A DNA stretch of 64,000 nucleotides from Egibacter rhizosphaerae (GCF_004322855.1 NZ_CP036402.1:310001-374000); one strand, 5' to 3'; counted from the first letter of the stretch, positions 55,072 through 64,000 are shown. Notes: generated by a model from the letters alone, not told the origin. Numbers and translations are program-made.

Positions 55072-56084
55072 ATGACACCTGCCGGGCCTCACCGAACACC
55101 GAGGGTCGCGGTCGTGACGGGTGCCAGCGCGGGGGTCGGGCGGGCCGTCGCCCGCGAGCTGGCTCGGCGGGGGATCGGGTGGCCCTGCTGGCGCGGGGAC
55201 GCGCCGGACTCGAGGCCGCGCGGCGGGAGGTCGAGGCCGCGGGCGCGCCCGAAGCCGTCGCCGTGGCCACCGACGTCAGCGATGCCGAGGCCGTGGAGGC
55301 CGCCGCGAGCACCGTGGACGAGGAGCTGGGCCCGGTCGACGTGTGGGTGAACAACGCGATGGCGTCGGTGTTCGCACCGGTGTCCCGCATCGACGCCGAC
55401 GAGATCCGTCGTGTCACGGAGGTGACCTACCTGGGGTACGTCAACGGCACACTCGCGGCCCTCGAGCGGATGCGGGCGCGTGACCGGGGCACGCTCGTGT
55501 TCGTCGGCTCCTCGCTGGCCCTCCGCGGGATCCCGGGTCAAGCCGCCTACTGCGGGGCGAAGCACGCGATCGAGGGCTTCAGGGATTCGCTGCGCGCCGA
55601 GCTGCGCGCCGAGAACAGCAACGTGGCGCTCACCACCGTGAACCTCCCGGCGGTGAACACGCCCCAGTTCTCCTGGGTGCGAAACCGCCTCCCGCGACAC
55701 CCGCAACCGATGCCGCCCATCTTCCAGCCGGAGGTCGCGGCGCGGGCCGTCGCGTGGGCGGCCGACCACGCCCCGCGGGAACTCGACGTGGGACTGCCCA
55801 CCCTGCTGGTGCGCTGGGCGAACCGCCTCGCCCCCGCGCTGCTCGACCGCTACCTCGGCGCGACCGGCCTCGACGACCAACAGACGGACGAGCCGGTGGG
55901 TGAGCGACCCGACAACCTCGACGTGCCGCTCGACGACGACGTCGACTTCGGCGCCCGGGGTAGGTTCGGTGAGCGGGCCCACGATCGCTCGGGCCAGCTC
56001 TGGGTGGCGACGCACAAGCCCGGGCTGTCGGTGGCCGGCGCCGCGCTCGCGGCCGCAGCGGCCGTGCTCGCGCGACGCCGCTGA
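55072..56084 (+). CDS. short-chain dehydrogenase with C-terminal anchor, one-base frameshift
   Basis: First frame: VAVVTGASAGVGRAVARELA. A five-G run at 55169-55173 appears to lack one G; the next frame continues DRVALLARGRAGLEAARREV, NNAMASVFAPVSRIDADEIR, Ser in FVGSSLALRGIPG and Tyr-x3-Lys in AAYCGAKHAIEGF. The C-terminus has an acidic stretch and a final hydrophobic helix (VAGAALAAAAAVLA), so it is probably membrane-tethered. Restored length is about 337 residues. Same SDR subgroup as the gene at 60257, judged by layout. Confidence 0.8.
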
Positions 56085-56115
56085 CGGCACGCCGCGGCCC
56101 CTGTGTCGGGCAGTG

Positions 56116-57897
56116 TCAACCCCGCTGCAGGAACTCCTGCGCCTTGCCCTCGAAGGCGTGCTTGATCATGTCCGCGGCGTTGGGATCCTGCTTGAGGACC
56201 GCGCGCATCATCGCCTTGGCGTCGTCGAGCTCCACGTGTGGCGGCAGCGGGGGTATCTCGGGATCCACGACCGCATCGATGACCACCGGCCGGTCCGCCC
56301 CCAGGGCGCGCCGCCAGGCGTCGGCGACATCATCCGGCCGGTCGATGCGGATCCCGTCCAGCCCAACCAACCGCGCGTACTCCGCGTAGTTCATGTCCGG
56401 CAGGACCTGGGTCTCCTCGAACTTGGGCACGCCCTCCATGGCGCGCATCTCCCAGGTGACCTGGTTGAGGTCGCTGTTGTTGAGGACCAGCACGACCAGT
56501 CGCGGGTCCGACCACTGCTGCCAGTACTTCGCGACCGTCAGCAGCTCCGCGTTGCCGTTCATCTGCATCGCTCCGTCACCGACCAGCGCGATCGCGGGGC
56601 GGTCCGGATGGCAGAACTTGGCGGCGACCGCGTACGGCATCGCCGAACCCATCGTCGCCAAAGTGCCCGACAGCGAGCCGCGCATCCCTTCGCGGAACTT
56701 GAGGTCGCGGGCGTACCAGTTCGCCGCGGACCCCGAGTCGGCGGTCACGATGGCGTTGCCCGGCAGCTGGGGGGACAACTCCCAGAACACCCGCTGCGGG
56801 TTCAGCGGATGGGCGTCCTGCATCGCGCGCGCCTCGACGATGTCCCACCAGCGTGCGACGCCGTCCTCGATCTCCTGCCTCCAGGAACGGTCCTCCTTGC
56901 GCTCGAGGAGCGGCAGCAGCTCGGCCAGCGTGCTCTGCGCGTCGCCGATGAGATTGACCTCCATCGGGTAGCGGAGACCGATCATCCGCCCGTCGATGTC
57001 GATCTGGATCCCGCGTGCCTGGCCGAACTCCGGGAGGAACTGGGTGTACGGGAGGCTGGAGCCGATCATCAGGAAGGTGTCGCAGCCCATCATCATGTCG
57101 TAGCTGGGCTTGGTGCCCAGCAGGCCGATCGCCCCCGTGACGAACGGCAGCTCGTCGGACAGGACGTCCTTGCCCAACAGCGCTTTCGCGACGCCGGCGC
57201 CCAGCCGGTCGGCGACCTCGACGACCTCCGCGGCGGCCCCCCGCGCGCCCTGGCCGATCAGGATCCCCACGCGCTCGCCCTCGTTGAGGATCCGCGCCGC
57301 GCGCTGCACCTCGGAGGGCTCGGGCAGGACGCGTGACCGGGACCAGCCGAGGCTGCCCGGCACCATCTTGAACTCGTGTGTCGGCGGCTGATACTCCATC
57401 TCCTGCACGTCCGCGGGCACGACCAGCACCGCGACGGTGCGCTCGCTCAGGGCGACCCGGAAGGCCCGATCGAGCACCGCGGGGATCTGCTCCGACGTCC
57501 CGACCATCTGGAGGTACCCCGCGACGTCCTTGAAGAGCGAGAGGAGGTCCACCTCCTGCTGGTAGTCACCACCGAGCGCGCTCATGTTGGTCTGGCCGAC
57601 GATGGCGACGACGGGCTGGTGGTCGAGCTTGGCGTCGTAGAGCCCGTTGAGGAGGTGGATGGCCCCGGGACCGGAGGTCGCCATGCAGACGCCTGCCTGC
57701 CCGGTCCACTTCGCGTGGGCGGTCGCCATGAACGCCGACATCTCCTCGTGTCGGGTCTGGACGAACATCGGGTCGTTGCCGCGGCGCTGCAGCGCGCCCA
57801 GCAGCGCGTTGAAGCCGTCCCCGGGGTAGCTGTAGACGCGCTCGACCCCCCACTGCGATAGACGCTCGAGGATCCTGTCGCTCACGTTCTCGGCCAC
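56116..57897 (-). CDS. thiamine-diphosphate enzyme, pyruvate oxidase-like
   Basis: 593 residues with the three domains of the acetolactate synthase/pyruvate oxidase family. The catalytic Glu is in TRHEEMSAFMATAHAKW; the ThDP-binding motif is LVGDGAMQMNGNAELLT with the closing NN in VLVLNNSDLNQVT. The central domain LIGQGARGAAAEVVEVAD is of the FAD/Rossmann type. Pyruvate oxidase or decarboxylase of a 2-oxo acid is likeliest; acetolactate synthase is less likely as no small subunit is near. Start: ATG after AAGGAGG. It stands alone between convergent and divergent neighbours. Confidence 0.86.
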   Translation of the reverse strand: MAENVSDRILERLSQWGVERVYSYPGDGFNALLGALQRRGNDPMFVQTRHEEMSAFMATAHAKWTGQAGVCMATSGPGAIHLLNGLYDAKLDHQPVVAIVGQTNMSALGGDYQQEVDLLSLFKDVAGYLQMVGTSEQIPAVLDRAFRVALSERTVAVLVVPADVQEMEYQPPTHEFKMVPGSLGWSRSRVLPEPSEVQRAARILNEGERVGILIGQGARGAAAEVVEVADRLGAGVAKALLGKDVLSDELPFVTGAIGLLGTKPSYDMMMGCDTFLMIGSSLPYTQFLPEFGQARGIQIDIDGRMIGLRYPMEVNLIGDAQSTLAELLPLLERKEDRSWRQEIEDGVARWWDIVEARAMQDAHPLNPQRVFWELSPQLPGNAIVTADSGSAANWYARDLKFREGMRGSLSGTLATMGSAMPYAVAAKFCHPDRPAIALVGDGAMQMNGNAELLTVAKYWQQWSDPRLVVLVLNNSDLNQVTWEMRAMEGVPKFEETQVLPDMNYAEYARLVGLDGIRIDRPDDVADAWRRALGADRPVVIDAVVDPEIPPLPPHVELDDAKAMMRAVLKQDPNAADMIKHAFEGKAQEFLQRG

Positions 57898-57980
57898 CGG
57901 TTGCCTCCTTGCGGGCTGGGTTGACGCGGGCTACCCGGTGCTCACGCGAACAAACGCGTCTGCCGGCCGGGTGGGCGGGC

Positions 57981-59378
57981 TCACGCCGGCGTCGCGGACA
58001 ACCAGTCGACCGCGTAACGGTGCCCGTGGCTCTCGAGGAACGTCTCGAGGTCGTGCAGCGACAGCGGCGCCGGCCACGGGTAGCGACTGGCAACCTCGCG
58101 CAGGAGCGCATCGTCGTACTTCGCGTAGTGAGGGAAGTCGAGCGGGTACTCGTCGAGATCGACCCCGAGGGTGGTCCCGTGCTGGCGGGCACGGTCGAGC
58201 ACGGCGCGCCACTGCTCCTTGGAAGGCAGTCCAACGGCCTCGACCCCGTGCTGGAAGAGCATCAGGTAGAGCTCGTCGAACGGCTCGTCGACGCTGTCGA
58301 GGTAGCGATGCAGCGTCGTGAGCGAGGGCTGCATGTTGAACTTCATCCAGAAGGGCACCGAGCCGGTGCGCAACCCCCAGTAGGGCTCATTCACGATGAA
58401 GCTCGACACGAGCAGCCGGTTCGCGGGGATGCGTCGCTGCCGATACCACCACCGGTGGAGGTCGGCGACCATCGGGCTCGGGTCGTCGGGCTCCTCGAAG
58501 ACCAGCCGCTTGACCCGGTAGCCGTGCTCGTCGGCGAAGCGCTCGATGTCGTCCCTCAGGGCCGGCTCGAAGCCCCACTCGGCCTCCGGGCTCCTCCCGT
58601 CGGGTTGGGGACCGTCCCACCGGCGCACGGGCGAGTCGTAGCGCTCGAGGTACTCGGCGACGCGCTCACTGCCCTCGTGGAACTCCTCCTCGGTGGCCCC
58701 GCCCAGGGCGCCGTGCTGGAAGACGTACCGCTCCCCGAGGCGGGTGGTGCCCCAGGTCCGGGTGCACTCGGGGACGATGATCGTGCCGCCCGGCTCGAGG
58801 CGCTCGCGCAGGAACCGTTCGTAGCCCGGACCGAGCGTTCGACGCTTCACACGGAAGTAGGTGAGGGCGCGGACCATCAGGCGGTCCTGGTTCGCGTCGT
58901 GCATGTGGTGCAACTGCCAGTCGGGCAGTGCCTCCATCATCCGGTGGCCGTAGCGGCGGGCCTTCTCCATCGCCGCCGTCGGGTCGTCGGGGTGGACCCT
59001 CTGGCGCACCGGCACGAGCAGGGTCTGTGGTAGCCAGGGGATGCCCATGGCGGCGTAGAGATTGACGAGCGCGCCGCACGACGAGCCCACGGCCACTGCC
59101 GGATAGGGTCCCGGCGGGTACTCCTCCGCCAGCCAATCGGCCGCGGCCTCCATGTCGAGCCGGTGCACCCGCCGCGGGCTGATCGTCTCCGCGGCCCCGC
59201 TCACCACGAAGCCCTTCTCCCGCACGCGGGAGGGCAGCAGGTTGGCCCGCCGCGCCGCCGGCTTCAGGGAAGGGGGGTTGCCGAGCGCTGGGAACGGCTC
59301 ACCGCGCAGTGCGTGCGCGGTGGCCTGCGCCATCGCAGTGGCCGAGTCGAAGTTCGCGACGAAGTTGGGCGGCGGCAT
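57981..59378 (-). CDS. conserved hypothetical protein (465 residues)
   Basis: I do not recognise a characterised family. The protein is soluble with no signal peptide. It has AVAVGSSCGALVNLYAAMG near residue 93, a glycine-serine turn resembling a hydrolase or transferase elbow, then VPVRQRVHPDD, TIIVPECTRTWGTTRLGERY, VFQHGALGGATEEEFHEGSE and DELYLMLFQHGVEAVGLPS. Many aromatic and His residues are conserved-looking. Its start directly abuts the stop of the alpha/beta hydrolase gene, so the three genes SDR, hydrolase and this one form one transcript. Confidence 0.7.
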   Translation of the reverse strand: MPPPNFVANFDSATAMAQATAHALRGEPFPALGNPPSLKPAARRANLLPSRVREKGFVVSGAAETISPRRVHRLDMEAAADWLAEEYPPGPYPAVAVGSSCGALVNLYAAMGIPWLPQTLLVPVRQRVHPDDPTAAMEKARRYGHRMMEALPDWQLHHMHDANQDRLMVRALTYFRVKRRTLGPGYERFLRERLEPGGTIIVPECTRTWGTTRLGERYVFQHGALGGATEEEFHEGSERVAEYLERYDSPVRRWDGPQPDGRSPEAEWGFEPALRDDIERFADEHGYRVKRLVFEEPDDPSPMVADLHRWWYRQRRIPANRLLVSSFIVNEPYWGLRTGSVPFWMKFNMQPSLTTLHRYLDSVDEPFDELYLMLFQHGVEAVGLPSKEQWRAVLDRARQHGTTLGVDLDEYPLDFPHYAKYDDALLREVASRYPWPAPLSLHDLETFLESHGHRYAVDWLSATPA

Positions 59379-60260
59379 CTACGCGGCTCCTCGTCTCGGG
59401 GGCCGTCGGTCGGCTGGTTGCTCTCGTGCCGGGCGGCTGTCGACGAAGTGCTCGATGACCCGGGCGAAGGCCAGCGGGTGCTCGTGGCTGAGGGCGTGCA
59501 CGGCGCCCGGCAGGACCGCCAGCCGCCCGTCGGGAGCACGGGCGGCGAGTTCCTCCACCCAGCCGCGGGTGATGAGCGGATCTCGGGTGCCCCAGCAGGT
59601 CAGCACGGGCGCGTCGACCTGTGGCAAGCGGTCCTCGATGCGATCCGCGAGCGCGAACGCGAAGGTCCTCAGCGCCCGACGGGGGCCGCAACGGGCGTAG
59701 TCCCCGAGCTGGATCGCCCGCATCCGGCCGGACTGGGTCGCCTGTTCGAGCTGCCAGCGGGGCACTTGCTGACGCCAGGTTCGGCGATCCGCCTGCACGG
59801 TCGGTGAGCCCAGCACCAAACGGGCACAGCGGGCGGGATAGCGCTCGGCGAGCGCCGCGGCGACCTGCGAACCGAGGGAGACGCCGACCAGCACCGCCGC
59901 AGGGACCCCGATCGTGCCCATCCAGTCGGCGAGCAGGTCGGCGTGCCCGTCGATGTCGAGATCGCGAGACGGGGGCTCGCTGTGGCCGAAGCCGGCCCAA
60001 TCCGGCGCCCACACGGGCCTGTCCCTCGCGAGCCGTCCCGCGACCGGCTGGCACATGCGGCTCGCCACGCCGAGCCCGTGCAGCACCACCGCGGGGGTTC
60101 GCTGGGCACCGGTCGGCCCGGGCCAGCAACGGGTGTGGATCGCGAGGCCGTGCACTCGTTCCCATCGCCGGTGCTCCGGCAGGGACGGCGACCCGCCCGG
60201 TCCGACCCCGGCCGGATCGGCGGTGTCCGTGTCCGCTCGCGCGACCGTGACGGCGCTCAT
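59379..60260 (-). CDS. alpha/beta hydrolase
   Basis: 293 residues. The oxyanion region is VVLHGLGVASRMCQPVAGRL, the nucleophile elbow is LVGVSLGSQVAAALAERY (Ser in G-x-S-x-G), the acid is probably Asp in CWGTRDPLITRGW, and the His lies in GAVHALSHEHPLA. It overlaps the SDR gene by four bases and abuts the hypothetical gene. The basic C-terminus (RPAREQPADRRPPRR) is disordered. Lipase, esterase or C-C hydrolase are all possible; no substrate is assigned. Confidence 0.86.
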   Translation of the reverse strand: MSAVTVARADTDTADPAGVGPGGSPSLPEHRRWERVHGLAIHTRCWPGPTGAQRTPAVVLHGLGVASRMCQPVAGRLARDRPVWAPDWAGFGHSEPPSRDLDIDGHADLLADWMGTIGVPAAVLVGVSLGSQVAAALAERYPARCARLVLGSPTVQADRRTWRQQVPRWQLEQATQSGRMRAIQLGDYARCGPRRALRTFAFALADRIEDRLPQVDAPVLTCWGTRDPLITRGWVEELAARAPDGRLAVLPGAVHALSHEHPLAFARVIEHFVDSRPAREQPADRRPPRRGAA

Positions 60261-61267
60261 GCCCGCCGCACCGCCCACACGGCGAGTGCTGCGGACGCGA
60301 CGACGCCGGCGACGACGGACCCCCGGATTCGGATTCCTCCGCCTCGAGTCGAGGCCGCACGCCGGCTCTCGACGCCAACCTGCTGCGAGCCTCGACTCCA
60401 GCCACCGCTCACCGTCGTCGCCCCGGTGGACTCGACGAGATTCCCCGGGGAGGCCCGTGCCGGCGAGGTGCCGAAGTGGTCCTTCGCGACCTGCCTTGCG
60501 GCCACCCGCTCCACCAGGCTTGGCGCCAACCGGTTCGCGACCAGCGCCGGCGCGGTCGAGGCGCCGACGATGGCCTCGTGCCGGGGTCGGGCCGCACACG
60601 CCACGATCGTGGCGGCGGCGCGCTGGGCCGACGCCACCGGGGTGACCGGCTCGACCTCCCGGCCCGTGTAGTTGCCCGCGTGGTGGAACAGGGGGGTATC
60701 GACCGGCCCGGGCAGCACCGTGCACACGTCGATGCCGGGCACGTCGCCGACCTCCTGTCGCGCGCAGTCCGAGAGCGCCCGCACGGCGTGCTTGCTGGTG
60801 ACGTAGGCGCTCTGATACGGCGACCCGACCCTGGAGAGCACCGAGCCGACGTTGACGATCACGCCCTCGCCCTGCTCTCGCATCCACGGCAGCGCGCCAC
60901 GAACCCCGTGGTAGGCGCCGAACAGGTTGGTCTGCACCACGCGGTGCCACAGTTCGACGGGAGCCTCCTCGATGGGCGCGAAGAGGTTCACGGACGCGTT
61001 GTTGATCCAGACGTCGATCCGGCCGTACGTGCCTGCCGTCCGGCGCGCCACGTCGTCGACGGCGTCCGCGTCGGTGACGTCGGCGGGCAGCGCGATCGCC
61101 TCCGCTCCCCGTTCCCGGCACGCCTGCGCCACCTCGTCCAGGGCGTCCTCGCGCCGGGCGGTCACGACGACCGCGGCGCCGCGATCCGCCAACTCGAGCG
61201 CGGTCGCCCGGCCGATCCCGCTCGAGGCCCCGGTGACGACCGCGACCCGGTCCTGCAGCGCACCCAT
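60257..61267 (-). CDS. short-chain dehydrogenase/reductase with C-terminal membrane helix
   Basis: 336 residues. Cofactor loop VVTGASSGIGRATALELA, DVTDADAV, NNASVNLFAPIEEAPVE, Ser in NVGSVLSRVGSP and Tyr-x3-Lys in AYVTSKHAVRAL. After residue 250 comes a low-complexity basic/Ser-Gly region, then a final helix GSVVAGVVASAALAVWAVRR, suggesting membrane attachment. First gene of the three-gene group with the hydrolase and the unknown protein. Acts on an unknown alcohol or ketone, probably lipid-like given the tether (inference). Confidence 0.87.
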   Translation of the reverse strand: MGALQDRVAVVTGASSGIGRATALELADRGAAVVVTARREDALDEVAQACRERGAEAIALPADVTDADAVDDVARRTAGTYGRIDVWINNASVNLFAPIEEAPVELWHRVVQTNLFGAYHGVRGALPWMREQGEGVIVNVGSVLSRVGSPYQSAYVTSKHAVRALSDCARQEVGDVPGIDVCTVLPGPVDTPLFHHAGNYTGREVEPVTPVASAQRAAATIVACAARPRHEAIVGASTAPALVANRLAPSLVERVAARQVAKDHFGTSPARASPGNLVESTGATTVSGGWSRGSQQVGVESRRAASTRGGGIRIRGSVVAGVVASAALAVWAVRRA

Positions 61268-61374
61268 CGGCACGTCCTTCCCCTCGAGGGCGCCACACGC
61301 ATACCCAGTGGGCGGCGCGATATGCGGGTCCACCGATCCGTTTCGACCCCGACGAGGTGGGCAGGCCCTCGCTG

Positions 61375-63000
61375 ATGCCCGCCGTGTCGACCCGTGACGA
61401 GTCGCTCCAGTCGGCCGAGGTGAAACGCCGTCCGCGGGCGGCATGGCTGCTCGTACCCGCACTGCTGGCGGCTACGGTCGCGCTGCTCCCCGGGCTGCCG
61501 GCGTGGCCGGGAGTGGTGCACCTGGTCGCCCTCCCGCCGCTGGACGTCTTCGCCGACCTGCGGGCGCTCCTGTCGTGGGCGCCGTCCCACCCCTGGGCAT
61601 GGTTCGGGATCGCGGCGTCCATAGCAGGACGCACGGCGCTCCTCGCGGCCCTGCTGCCCGGGCCCTGGCGCGCGCGGCTCCCGTTCGCCGCCGCCTTCTA
61701 CGGGACCGCGGCTCCCTTCGCGCTGCTGGCCGCACAGCTCAACTTCGTCGCGCATGCCGCGCTCTACTCCCGCCTGCTGTGGGCGGCGACGACGCTCACC
61801 GGCCTCGTCGCGGTCGTCCTCGCCCCGTCCCCATGGACCGGGCAGCCGACGCTTCGCAGGGCACTGGCGACGAGCGTCCGCGGTGGCCTGAGACTCGGCC
61901 CGCTCGCCGTCTACGCCCTCGCCCTCGTGACGATCGGCACCCTCGCCGACCGCAGCTCACCGAGTGGCGTCGCGATGCTCGTCCTCGCCTCCGCGCTGCT
62001 GACGGCCGCAACCGCGACCTGGCTGTCGCGGCCTCCCGAACCACGGGCGATCCCCGCCCTCGTCCTCGCGGCCGGGGCCCTCGCACTCCTCCTCGTCGTC
62101 GTCAGCCGCGGGGAGGACGCGGTCGAAGCCGACGCCCGACCGGGCTCGCTGCTCATGATGTCGGGGATCAACTCAGCGTCGGGAGACGGCGCCGCATTCG
62201 AGACCGACCCCAGGGCGCTCGGGTTCACCTGCGAGCAGACCTACTACTACTCCTACGCCGGCACGGGCGAGGGACAGCCGCGTGGCGACGCGGTTTGTCC
62301 CATCCGCACCGGGGCGCCCTACGAGCAGGGCCACACGCAGCGCGCCTTCAACGAGCAAGTACAGCTCCTGGCGGCTCAGGCCGCGGATCTCGACGAGCCC
62401 TTGACGATCGCGGCGCACTCGCAAGCGGCGTGGGTGGCCTGGGCGGCTGCCGCCGAAGGCGCGCTCCCCCGCGACAGCCGTTTGCTCCTCGTCGGCCCCT
62501 TCCCGGACAACCCCGTCGGCTGGCCGCAGCCGAGTGCGGACGGCAGCGGACGTGTCGGCGGCGACGGCTTCCGAATGCTGGCCCCGCTTGCCGAGGCGGT
62601 GGACTTCCACTTCGACGTCGACGCCCCGCTCTCGCGCGAGCTGCTGGGAAGGCCGCGGTCGGCGGCGGGCATCCTCGCCGATCCGCTGCCCGAGGGGACA
62701 CGGGCGCTCAGCCTGACGGCCACCAGCGACCTCGGCCTCATGCCCCAGGGCTGGCGGATAGAGGGCGCGGAGGACGCCTGCCCGCTTCGCGAGGCCCACC
62801 CCTACCTGCCGTTGACGCCCGGGCTGCATCGCGCCGCCAACGCCTTCCTGGACGGGCGGTCACAGCCACCGTGCCCGTCGTGGCGGCGACAGCTGGTGCA
62901 CCTCTCCCGCCCCTGGGGCGTACCGCCACACGATTCCGCGACCACTAGCGCACCGCCGCTCGCTCGGATACCTCGCGAGGAATTCTCAAGTCGTCTGTAA
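61375..63000 (+). CDS. polytopic membrane protein with C-terminal DUF3089/alpha-beta-hydrolase-like domain
   Basis: 541 residues from the ATG at 61375 (a GTG at 61357 is an alternative). The first half contains about seven spans (AAWLLVPALLAATVALLPGL to ALVLAAGALALLLVVVSRGE). The exported second half has CEQTYYYSYAGTGEGQPR, TIAAHSQAAWVAWAAA (a Ser elbow A-H-S-Q-A, as in DUF3089-type hydrolases), LLLVGPFPDNPVG and YLPLTPGLHRAANAFL. Four Cys residues could form disulfides outside. It might be a membrane-bound hydrolase acting on cell-envelope lipids; not proven. Confidence 0.68.
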   Translation: MPAVSTRDESLQSAEVKRRPRAAWLLVPALLAATVALLPGLPAWPGVVHLVALPPLDVFADLRALLSWAPSHPWAWFGIAASIAGRTALLAALLPGPWRARLPFAAAFYGTAAPFALLAAQLNFVAHAALYSRLLWAATTLTGLVAVVLAPSPWTGQPTLRRALATSVRGGLRLGPLAVYALALVTIGTLADRSSPSGVAMLVLASALLTAATATWLSRPPEPRAIPALVLAAGALALLLVVVSRGEDAVEADARPGSLLMMSGINSASGDGAAFETDPRALGFTCEQTYYYSYAGTGEGQPRGDAVCPIRTGAPYEQGHTQRAFNEQVQLLAAQAADLDEPLTIAAHSQAAWVAWAAAAEGALPRDSRLLLVGPFPDNPVGWPQPSADGSGRVGGDGFRMLAPLAEAVDFHFDVDAPLSRELLGRPRSAAGILADPLPEGTRALSLTATSDLGLMPQGWRIEGAEDACPLREAHPYLPLTPGLHRAANAFLDGRSQPPCPSWRRQLVHLSRPWGVPPHDSATTSAPPLARIPREEFSSRL

Positions 63001-63130
63001 CGATCGGGCCTCGCCGAACATGTACGGGTGGTAGGTCGTCACACCGACCTTCCCGCCGGCGGGCCGGTGCGGGTCGAGTTCGTGGGGGGCTCGACCCGCA
63101 CCCTCCGCCGCGCCGCGGAACCCCGCCGCA

Positions 63131-63262
63131 TCGTCCTACGAGGAGCAGATCGACGCGATCCTCGACGGGCGCATCAAGGGCCTCATGCTGATCTGCTCCA
63201 ACCCGATGGTGTCGCTACCGGACACGGACAAGACCCGCCGCGCGCTCGAGATGCTCGAGTAA
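63131..63262 (+). pseudogene. C-terminal scrap of an assimilatory nitrate reductase-type molybdoenzyme
   Basis: The frame reads SYEEQIDAILDGRIKGLMLI followed by CSNPMVSLPDTDKTRRALEM and ends LE-TAA. This matches the interior segment of NasA/NarB-type reductases (pattern E-A-I-x-D-G-x-I-K-A-L-x-x-x-x-x-N-P-A-x-S-x-P-D). Nothing of the rest of the gene is visible on either side, and no start is present. It is a fragment left after a deletion or rearrangement. Confidence 0.65.
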
Positions 63263-63375
63263 TGCGCCGAGCCCGCCGGACGATCCCAGCGAACGTGGGC
63301 ATCTACGTCCTCGTCATCATCAGCCTGCAGATCTTCCTGCTCATGGTCGCGCTCGAGGCGCTGAACCCGCGAACT
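63262..63375 (+). pseudogene. truncated small membrane protein gene
   Basis: The ATG overlaps the TAA of the nitrate reductase scrap. The frame gives MRRARRTIPANVGIYVLVII and SLQIFLLMVALEAL, one membrane helix resembling the N-terminus of small actinobacterial membrane proteins near respiratory genes. After NPRTRR the frame runs into the convergent regulator gene without a sensible end, so it appears cut. Confidence 0.5.
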
Positions 63376-63383
63376 CGCCGCGT

Positions 63384-63986
63384 TCAGGGCCGGGGGTGCA
63401 GGCTCCAGTGCACCTGGGTGGACGTGCTGCTCGGATTCGCCCAGCCGGTGACCGCCGCCTCGGCCGCCACCAGCGCGTCACCCTCGTGCAGCGTCTCGGT
63501 GCGCCCCTCGAGGTGGAGATCGAGCACGCCCCGGACGACGGTGACGACCTCGATGCTCTTGACCGCGAACGGCGACCGGCCGCCGGTCACACCGGGGGCG
63601 AGCTCCAACAGCCACAGCTCCCCCGCCGCGGGATCGTCGACGAGGCACTCGCCGGTGAGCCCGTCCTGCATGCCCACCCGCTCCCGGCCGCTGCGCCGGG
63701 CGACCCGGTAGCCGCGGTCCTGGGGTTGTGTGGTGGGGCCGAACGGCACCCCGAGCACCTCCCAGAGGCCCATGAGCGTGTCACCCGATGGCCCTCGGAC
63801 CCCACGCTCGATCTGGGAGAGCGCCGAGGGCGTGATGCCGACGCGCCGGGCGAGTTCGGCCTGGGGCATGCCCAGTGCGAGCCGTTGGTCACGGATCACC
63901 GTGCCCAACCGTTCCCGGGTGCTGGTCGGCGCCTCCGTCGCCTGCAGGTCCCGGTCGGCCACACGGGCGCGCACGCTGCGCCCCAC
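63384..63986 (-). CDS. XRE-family regulator with C-terminal cupin sensor
   Basis: 200 residues. The helix-turn-helix spans about residues 27-82 (TVIRDQRLALGMPQAELARR, GITPSALSQIERGVRGPSGD). The C-terminal cupin reads LWLLELAPGVTGGRSPFAVK, VTVVRGVLDLHLEGRTETLH and EGDALVAAEAAVTGWANPSS; the usual metal-binding His/Glu set is weak, so the ligand may bind without metal. This is the SutR/PuuR-like architecture. The ATG is 14 bases from the window edge, so the promoter is outside. Confidence 0.85.
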   Translation of the reverse strand: MGRSVRARVADRDLQATEAPTSTRERLGTVIRDQRLALGMPQAELARRVGITPSALSQIERGVRGPSGDTLMGLWEVLGVPFGPTTQPQDRGYRVARRSGRERVGMQDGLTGECLVDDPAAGELWLLELAPGVTGGRSPFAVKSIEVVTVVRGVLDLHLEGRTETLHEGDALVAAEAAVTGWANPSSTSTQVHWSLHPRP

Positions 63987-64000
63987 GATGCTGGCTTTTC

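Overview
The window is high-GC DNA with a dense gene layout, GTG starts, 4-base ATGA/GTGA gene overlaps, actinobacterial lipoproteins, ANTAR regulators and a qcrC-qcrA-qcrB set. It looks like an actinobacterial chromosome. Very acidic exported proteins, a BCCT osmolyte carrier and two sodium-type symporters suggest a halotolerant or haloalkaliphilic lineage (Nitriliruptoria-like is my inference, not shown).

Layout. 1-8.3 kb: an arabinan/arabinose locus on the minus strand (araB, araD, a sugar-binding lipoprotein, two ABC permeases, a GH43 arabinanase and a GH51 arabinofuranosidase cut by the window edge). araA and the ABC ATPase are not in the window. 8.35-14.3 kb: nested mobile DNA. A worn-out group II intron is interrupted, exactly inside its reverse-transcriptase active-site motif, by a second intact-looking group II intron. 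The outer RT also carries two adjacent inverted blocks. Next to it an IS3-family element with 27-bp ends sits inside an IS1380-type transposase. 14.6-19.3 kb: an extreme Asp/Glu/Asn-Gly repeat lipoprotein, a type II NADH dehydrogenase and a GT4 glycosyltransferase. 19.5-31 kb: small and stress-related genes (zinc-knuckle mini-proteins, UspA, SRPBCC, DUF2254, HAD phosphatase, CBS protein, SDR, BCCT transporter) plus two broken genes.

31-45 kb is the respiratory core. On the minus strand, ten tightly overlapping genes run fdhA-fdhB-fdhC, an OFA-type MFS carrier, ctaC-ctaD-ctaE-like, a small membrane protein and a cytochrome c. On the plus strand, diverging from fdhA, lies qcrC-qcrA-qcrB. FdhA contains an in-frame UGA at residue 189 followed after 11 bases by a hairpin with a GGUCU loop, so it is read as a selenocysteine formate dehydrogenase. 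Together these genes describe possible formate uptake, formate oxidation to quinone, a bc complex and a caa3-type oxidase.

45-64 kb: SDR enzymes, GAF/ANTAR regulators, sodium symporters (GltS, SSS), a GT2-HAD fusion with a damaged phosphatase site, a zinc alcohol dehydrogenase, a pyruvate-oxidase-like ThDP enzyme, an SDR-hydrolase-unknown operon, a membrane hydrolase, a nitrate-reductase scrap and an XRE-cupin regulator. Four otherwise well-conserved genes (a cupin protein, qcrB and two SDRs) each lack one base in a G or C run. I read these mainly as likely sequence errors rather than true pseudogenes.
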